Source: Isoetes taiwanensis
Lineage: Eukaryota; Streptophyta; Lycopodiopsida; Isoetales; Isoetaceae
DNA length: 64,000 nt
Reading direction: 5' to 3'
Assembly: GCA_021234155.1 (NCBI GenBank)
Contig: JAJEKV010000015.1
Span: 8,741,046 to 8,805,045 of the forward strand
Below, one piece after another: positions 57,588 to 64,000 of the stretch (position 1 is its first letter; the number at the start of each line of letters is the position of its first letter). A program made the translations under genes and the position numbers. A model generated the notes under the pieces. The model had not been told where the DNA came from and did not search any database. It saw nothing but the letters and a program-made list of their open reading frames with translations.

Positions 57588-60500
57588 ATGGGCGAGGAGC
57601 AAGATAAATGGCTAGCAGATGCAATGGCTTTGGTGCAGCAGCAGGCCTTTTTCATGCATCGCGCTTTGGTATGGATTTTTTTTGCGATCTACTGCAGCTT
57701 GTGATTTCTGGGCTGATTTTTAACTTTCCCTTACATGTGTTGCTATAAATTATCCAATGTTGGCACATTGGTAGAGTTTGAGTTCGCTAATACAAAAGTC
57801 AATGCGACCTTACGACTTAACCAAATGGTTAAACGTTTGTTTTGCTTGAGACAGGATAATAACAATTTGAGAGAAGCATTGAAGTTCTCAGCGCAAATGC
57901 TTTCAGAACTGAGGACTTCAAAATTATCCCCACAGAAATATTACGAGTTATGTATCCATCCTAAGTTCATTGTAACACATTGTTTTTATTGATTCTCTTG
58001 TTACCTTCATTCAATCTAAGACATGAGGACATTCGATGAATTACGCAAATTGGAGATATTTTTCAGTGAGGAGTCAAAAAGGGGCCGAACAAATGCAGAT
58101 TTATACGAGCTGGTCCAACATGCAGGCAACATTTTACCTAGACTGTATGTTGCATGAACCTTGTTTATGTGTCCTATATCACGTGTTAGTAAACAGCTAC
58201 AAGCATTTGTTTTTCAAATTAGCAGGTACCTGTTGTGCACTGTTGGATCAGTTTATATTAAGTCAAAGGAGGCTCCAGCCAAAGATGTTTTGAAGGATCT
58301 AGTTGAGATGTCCCGCGAGCGCATCAACATCCAATTCGTGGGTTATTCCTTAGAAGTTACCTTTCTCAAATTAGCCGAGATAAACTGCCTGATGTTGGCT
58401 CGGAATATGAGGGGTAAGATTGTTTCTAGAATGCTCTGTGATTGTTCTTATTGGCTTCAACAGAGATGAATAAGCTGATTTGTCTATTTCTTTTCTTCAG
58501 GGAGGGCGGCACTGTCATGGACGCAGTTGAATTTGTTCTTCAGAACTTCACAGAGATGAATAAACTTTGGGTCCCGAATGCAGCATCAGGTAACATCTTA
58601 TTAGACCACCCTTTGTCGAGAGTGAGCTCCCGTGAGGGTATAGTCTGAGTGCTTGCTAGGAGAGTGAGTTTGGGACTAGCCTAAAGAGCTATTCTTAACT
58701 AGTTGTGCTCATGCAGGCGTCCCTTTTGAGAGTGTGATCCTGTGACTATCGAGCTACAACATTGGAAGTTTTCCTGGTCTGCAGGGACCCGTACGGGAGA
58801 AGGAAAAGCGGGAGAAGGAGAGGAGACAGTTGCGTGACTTGGTAATGTGATCCAACCATTGACATGTTTTCATGTTTTTGCATGTTTTTAGTCTTCAGAA
58901 TTTGTTTTAAGAGGTTGAAAGAACCTTCATGTTCTAAGTCAACTTGAAGGTGTTGATCTTAACATGTATAAAAATGTGGTTCTTCCCAGAGTGCTTGAAC
59001 AGGTCAGTTCTCAGTTATGGATGTGATGCTTGTATGTGGGTTGAGTTTAAAAATGAATGGTTTGTGGTTTACAGGTGGTCAATTGCAAAGATGAGATTGC
59101 CCAATACTATCTCATGGACTGCATCATTCAAGTCTTTCCTGATGATTATCATTTACAAACATTAGAGGAATTGCTAGGGGCCTGCCCCCAGCTTCAGGTA
59201 TTGTCGAATAACAAAAAGGAAAAGAATATTGTACATGGCTAACTTTGTATAAATTGCCAGCCTACGGTGGATATCAAGACTGTTATGTCACAATTGATGG
59301 AACGTCTATCTAATTACGCAGCATCGACTCCAGAGGTGTGCATTTATGTAGGATATGCGCGTGAAGGATGAATGCACATGATAGCTGAAATTTGGGGCCC
59401 TGACATCTGTCAATTGCTATTTGTAGGTTCTTCCTGAAATTTTACAGGTGGAAGCGTTTAGTAAGCTAAGCAATGCAATAACAAAGGTGAATGGTGCATT
59501 TTACGCAGTTGTTTGTTTTGAGATGTTAGATATCTCCTGTTCTGGCAATAAATTGTGTCTTCTGCCTGTTGTGCAGGTGATTGAGGCGCAGCCTGATATG
59601 CCCTTAGTAGGAGCAGTTAGCCTTCATGTTTCACTCTTGACCTTCACGTTGCGAATTCATGCTGATCGTTTGGATTATGTGGACGAAGTTTTGGTGCGCA
59701 ACGTGATTACTTGATATACATAGTTTCCATTTTGCTATATTACCGTGATTATGATATACCTAATATTTTTTTGGTGTGAAGGGTGCTTGTGTGAAGAAAT
59801 TGAGGGCAAAGGAAAGATAAAGGATAGCAAAACTACTAAGCAAGTTGTAGCACTTTTAGTGCTCCTTTAGAGAAGTACAATGATGTCGTGAACGGTGCTG
59901 AAGCTTACCAACTACCCTCGTGTGATGGAGCACTTGGATTATGAGACGAACAAACAAATGGCAACAGTGATTATTCAATGTATTATGAAAAATAATACTT
60001 ACATTAACACCGTTGACAAGGTTTGTGTGAGTATTAGTTTCAAGTAATATGAAGAAAACTCACTGAAGCTTTCTCAGGTTGAAGCATTGTTTGATCTGCT
60101 GAAGGAAGTTATTTCTGACAGCGAAGGAGATCCTGCGATAGATGAGGTAATATCTTTGTGGCAAGAAAAAATGGTTTTGGGAGACTGGAAACCGAGTATC
60201 CATACGGATCAATGTAGGCAAAAAGTTGCAACAGTAATATGCTTTTTGCAACAATTGTAGGGACCTTCTCTGGTGCAGTCATTTTATGGGTGACCATGGA
60301 TGGATGGCCCATGCAGTTCTTTTTTTAGAAGAATATAACATTTGTTTGTTGTTTTGACGATGCTATATCTTGAATTAGTTTTATTGGTGGATAAGTGACT
60401 GTAGGAAGCTATTTTTCACATGGATTATATTGGTTTGCCATTTTCCTATATTGGCCTGCAAAGATATGTTATACATTTTACTTGTATGGGCTATTCGTTG

Positions 60501-62576
60501 ATCGCTTATTTACGTGCATCTCGTAATACAGATAGATGAGGATGACTTTAAGGAGGAGCAAAATCTGGTGGCAAGACTAGTACACATGTTAGTCAATACT
60601 GATCACAATGAGATGTTTAAGGTATGCCAATTTTTTTTAAGCTCTTTGGATGACCAACTTGATGTCGTTGATATACATTATCAGATTTATAGTTCTCAAG
60701 AGATTTCATGCGCCATATGTTATGAATGGTGTCTTGTTTTATGGTATGTTCAAACATTAAGGCATACTAATATGATTTATGCCTGATCTTTTGAGAAATG
60801 TTCAAGCAAACAGCAACATATGTTCTCATGCATTGCCAAAAGCCCCTTCTTCGGGCTAATTCATTTAAGTGAAGTGCAGTCATCTTTTTATTGTTCTGGG
60901 TACATACATTCAATGTTAAAGAGAGTAATATAATTAAGATCTTCGATTAAGATCTTTATCGTTTTTTTTGGTGGTTTGTCTACTCTTTTCTCATTTTGAT
61001 GTATACATCACGTAAAGTGGATGGTTCTTTTGATGTACAGATATTAGTGACAGCACGCAAGCATTTTACTAAAGGTGGTCCAAAAAGACTTCCATTTACT
61101 CTACCACCTATTGTATTTTCTTGTCTGAAGGTTTGGTTTCTAATACTTATTCTGATTAAAATAGTTATGTGTATTATGCATAAGATATCAAACTGCTTAC
61201 TTCTGTGTCTTTGCTTAAGCTTGTTCGTATAATTCACGGCATTGATGTTGAGGGTTCAGTTACACCTAAAAAGGTGTTCCAATTCCTACACCAGGCAAGT
61301 CCTGCTATTTGCTTCTGTTGTGTAATGTGCGATGTTCACAATCTATATTTAAAGCAGCATTTATTTAAATTTAATGGTTGTATCAAATGGTTCGCTAGCT
61401 TCTCAAAGGGCACTACAACATAAATTAGTAAAAATCTATTAGCTTACCTGAACATATGCTTGATTGTGGGGGGCAATAGACCGTAACACGTGAATAGATT
61501 ATTCATCTTTCATACTTTTGCAGACAGTTGAGGCACTTGCTATTATTCCAGTTCCAGACTTAGCATTGCGCTTGTATTTACAATGTGCAGAGGTGCGCGG
61601 TTTTTACTAGTTTCATTTACAGTTTTTATTATTCCTTGTATGACAATTATCTGACTAATATAATCTGTACAGGCTGCTAGTGATTGCGAACTGGAACCTA
61701 ATGCATATGAATTTTATACTCAGGCATTCCTTCTGTATGAAGAAGAAATTGCTGTAAGCGATTTATAAATTCAGTTTCTTCATAGATGCTCTCTTGTATC
61801 TTGACCTCTAGTACTTTCCAATAATTCAGGATTCTAAAGCACAAGTTACTGCAATGCATTTGATTGTTGGTAGTTTACAACGGACACAAGTGTTTGGGCC
61901 AGAAAACAGGGATACATTGACCCACAAAGCAACAGGAGTAAGGGACTAACCAGCCATTTTTTGCTCTATCTCCAGTCGTTATAGCATCTACTGAAGAAAT
62001 ATTGTTGAATTTTCTCAGTATTCAGCCAAACTATTGAAAAACCAGACCAATGTCGCGGTTGTATATGCATGTTCCCACCTTTTCTGGGTTGAAGATGGAA
62101 GAATACAAGATGGTGAAAGGTATCTTGTTTCTGCGTTCTGTGATCTCTTGTACGTTTGATGGATGGTTTTTTGTCCTTGCAGGGTGCTTTTATGCCTAAA
62201 ACGAGCTCTTAGAATTGCAAATGCTGCACAACAGATGTCGAGTGCTACAAGGGGAAATAGTGGTTCAATTAACCTGTTTGTGGAAATTTTGAATAAGTAA
62301 GATTGTTAAAGGAATCCTTTAAAGGTTTGTCATCACGTCTTATCTAACTGGAAATACTTATGCAGATATTTGTACTATTACGAGAAGGGTGTACCACAGG
62401 TGGCCAGTAATCTGATACAAGGACTTCTTGAACTCATTATTACTGAGATGAAAGCTGAAAATCCCTCTAAGGATCCAGTCGGAGAGGCATTTTTTACCAG
62501 TACACTGCGTTATATACAGTTTCAAAAGTTGAAAGGTGACAGTCTTGCAGAGCGATATTCTTCTATTCAGGTATAG
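57588..62576 (+). CDS. VPS35: Vacuolar protein sorting-associated protein 35 (retromer core), 22 exons
   Basis: Core subunit of the retromer cargo-recognition trimer (VPS26-VPS29-VPS35), which recycles sorting receptors from endosomes. Exons read: 57588-57668, 57855-57951, 58021-58144, 58226-58413, 58501-58589, 58785-58841, 58914-59002, 59075-59197, 59261-59335, 59427-59486, 59577-59693, 59782-60020, 60078-60146, 60532-60621, 61041-61130, 61220-61294, 61524-61592, 61673-61753, 61830-61937, 62019-62119, 62183-62296, 62366-62576. Total about 781 codons; plant VPS35 is about 790. Conserved blocks: [64 protein letters not shown], and C-terminal end SIQV. The start MGEEQDKWL fits the family; an in-frame ATG exists at 57555. 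All introns are GT-AG except the one at 61295 (CAG|GCAAGT). Frame breaks: about 58316-58322, 58573-58575, 58914-58921, 59801-59805, 59856, 59893, 62037-62041, 62054-62062. Confidence 0.93.
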
Positions 62577-63259
62577 AATAGTGACAACGATTTGTGGAAG
62601 GATTTTTTGAATGTGGTTGCAAGCACAGGCACCAGTATGCATTGTTAGAAGTGTGCTTCTATTAGACACCTCCTGGTGCTTGCTCAACTCTCTCCATTTG
62701 GTGTTTCCACATGGATGGGATCCTTTCAGATCTTGGAAGACTATTAGTTCAAATCCAATTCAATAGCGGACTATACAAATTTATAAGAAGTCCAGATCCA
62801 ATGTTGAAGGTTTAACTAAATGTTTCCATGCAGCAATTTGAAAGTGTGCAATTTTGTTCATAAAAGCTTGTTTCACACCTGACATCAAACAGCCGCAATT
62901 AATGGCTTTTATATAGTTCTTGAATTTTTTTATCCAAGATTAATTGTTGGGGCTTTTCATTCGTAACGACTCCAAAAGAATCTAGGAGAATTTAAGCCAC
63001 TCATGGTGCAAATGTTGATGCCCTTTAGGCTAAAAATTTCCAAGGCCAGCCTTTAGGCTAAATTTTTTACAAAGATCTACTATTATGCTGCAGTCATAAT
63101 AGTTGTCTTAAAGGATGTTAACATAGGGATCTAGATGAACAAATTCTTAATAACAAAGATTTAGCTATAAAAAATGTCATAATAGTTGTCTTGGCAATTT
63201 TTAATAACAAAAATTTTAGCTCTAAAAAAAAATGAAAGGAATTAGGAGGGTAAATCCAA

Positions 63260-63326
63260 AGATAACACAAATACTTAAAATTTGGCTGTAATCCACTAAG
63301 ATAACACAAATACTTAAAATTTGGCT
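63260..63326. repeat. 28-bp direct repeat
   Basis: AGATAACACAAATACTTAAA plus TTTGGCT occurs at 63260-63287 and 63299-63326, separated by 11 bases. Recent slippage-type duplication. Confidence 0.9.
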
Positions 63327-63608
63327 TTTGGTTTAGTGGAAAGTGTAGGTTTAAGGAAAATTCAATGCAACCACTAGAGAACCCTCTCCATCACAAACCG
63401 AGCAACAAACCAAATTTAGGAAAGGCTTAGGAAAAGAGCAAGTTTAACAAAACCACTAGATAGTTAAATCTAGCAACAATCCAAATTTAAGGGTTAGGCT
63501 TCAAGAGTTGGCTTAAGAAATTATGATTTTTGGGATACATGCAAAGAAAGAATATGGCTTATAACATCATAGAATAGAAGCAAGCTCTAGAAACAAGCTC
63601 GGAGTTGA

Positions 63609-63646
63609 GTGCAACGGACCTAGCCCCTTGGCCTAGGCCGTTGCAC
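63609..63646. repeat. Inverted repeat (hairpin) GTGCAACGG...CCGTTGCAC
   Basis: GTGCAACGGACCTAG pairs with CTAGGCCGTTGCAC across a 9-base loop (one bulge). Could be part of a TE end; no other sign was found. Confidence 0.7.
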
Positions 63647-64000
63647 TAAATAATTCGTTTATAGACCATCATATAATCATGAACTTTATAATCAAGAACC
63701 TCTTATTCATAAAGCTTTGGTTACAATCAAATCATTTACATTAGGCCTAAGGCCCCACATATAAAGGAGAGTTCACAATACACCCATCTCACAATACACC
63801 CATAAAATACAAAACCCCAAGGCCACCCCTGTCACCCATGCTTAATTGGCCCTTTGATCTTCCCCTCCTGAAGTGACCGAGGAGGAGTCGCCAAAGCTAC
63901 CCCTAAGACTCTCCATCCGCCTCCCGGTCTTGGGCCACAATTTGGGGTTGCCTTTGGCGATAATACAACTCCCCGATCTCAGAACTCGCCCCTTAGACAT

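Larger units (their letters stand above)
62577..64000. other. VPS35 3' region and flank; no further gene
   Basis: Presumed 3' UTR first, then AT-rich sequence with no recognised exon. The last 200 bases are GC-richer; the - strand reads GRVLRSGELYYRQRQPQIVA, which could be the C-terminal end of a retroelement protein entering the window, but this is weak. Confidence 0.35.

Overview
The window is a piece of a nuclear land-plant genome. The signs are spliced genes with GT-AG (and one GC-AG) introns, an intronless plant-type histone H4 behind a plant histone promoter, and a dense, nested population of plant transposable elements (chromodomain Ty3/gypsy, Ty1/copia, LINEs, hAT, Helitron). Gene density is low. 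A TE-rich vascular plant fits; a fern or gymnosperm-like genome is possible, but the sequence alone does not settle it.

Only three host genes are convincing, all on the + strand. They are the last exon of an FCP1-like HAD phosphatase-family gene (130-987), a complete single-exon histone H4 gene (9171-9482), and the complete VPS35 retromer gene in 22 exons (57588-62576). A fourth, a lectin-receptor-kinase gene, survives only as a broken fragment (32972-33500).

Layout. 1-2516: FCP1-like exon and downstream sequence. 2525-6372: a 3.85-kb hAT element with 17-bp TIRs, an exact 8-bp target duplication and ATTCGCC subterminal motifs. 6503-7222 (-): transposase-like ORF. 7690-8755: decayed Helitron Rep fragment. 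8900-9570: histone H4 unit. 11497-12792: a tandem duplication whose second copy holds a 215-bp hAT MITE while the first copy preserves the empty site. 13366-14381 (-): 5'-truncated LINE with poly(A) and TSD. 15760-32966: a 17.2-kb chromodomain Ty3/gypsy element on the - strand with both LTRs, PBS, PPT and 5-bp TSD, inserted in the receptor-kinase fragment; it carries about 7 kb of extra leader with a nine-unit palindrome array. 33500-39770: copia and LINE fragments on both strands. 40496-53825: a cluster of a second gypsy family with short (~180 bp) LTRs: B(-), then A(-) and C(+) head to head as a large inverted repeat; A is split by a 2.7-kb insertion that ends in a 352-bp foldback MITE. 53826-57310: copia LTR-like and LINE fragments. 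57588-62576: VPS35. 62577-64000: mostly featureless.

A caution runs through the window. Differences between TE copies cluster at CAG/CTG/CCG and CG triplets while AT-rich stretches are identical, and VPS35 and the FCP1-like gene carry single-base frameshifts inside otherwise perfectly conserved protein with intact splice sites. This looks like uncorrected sequencing error (possibly methylation-linked long-read error) at least as much as biological decay, so pseudogene calls here are provisional.
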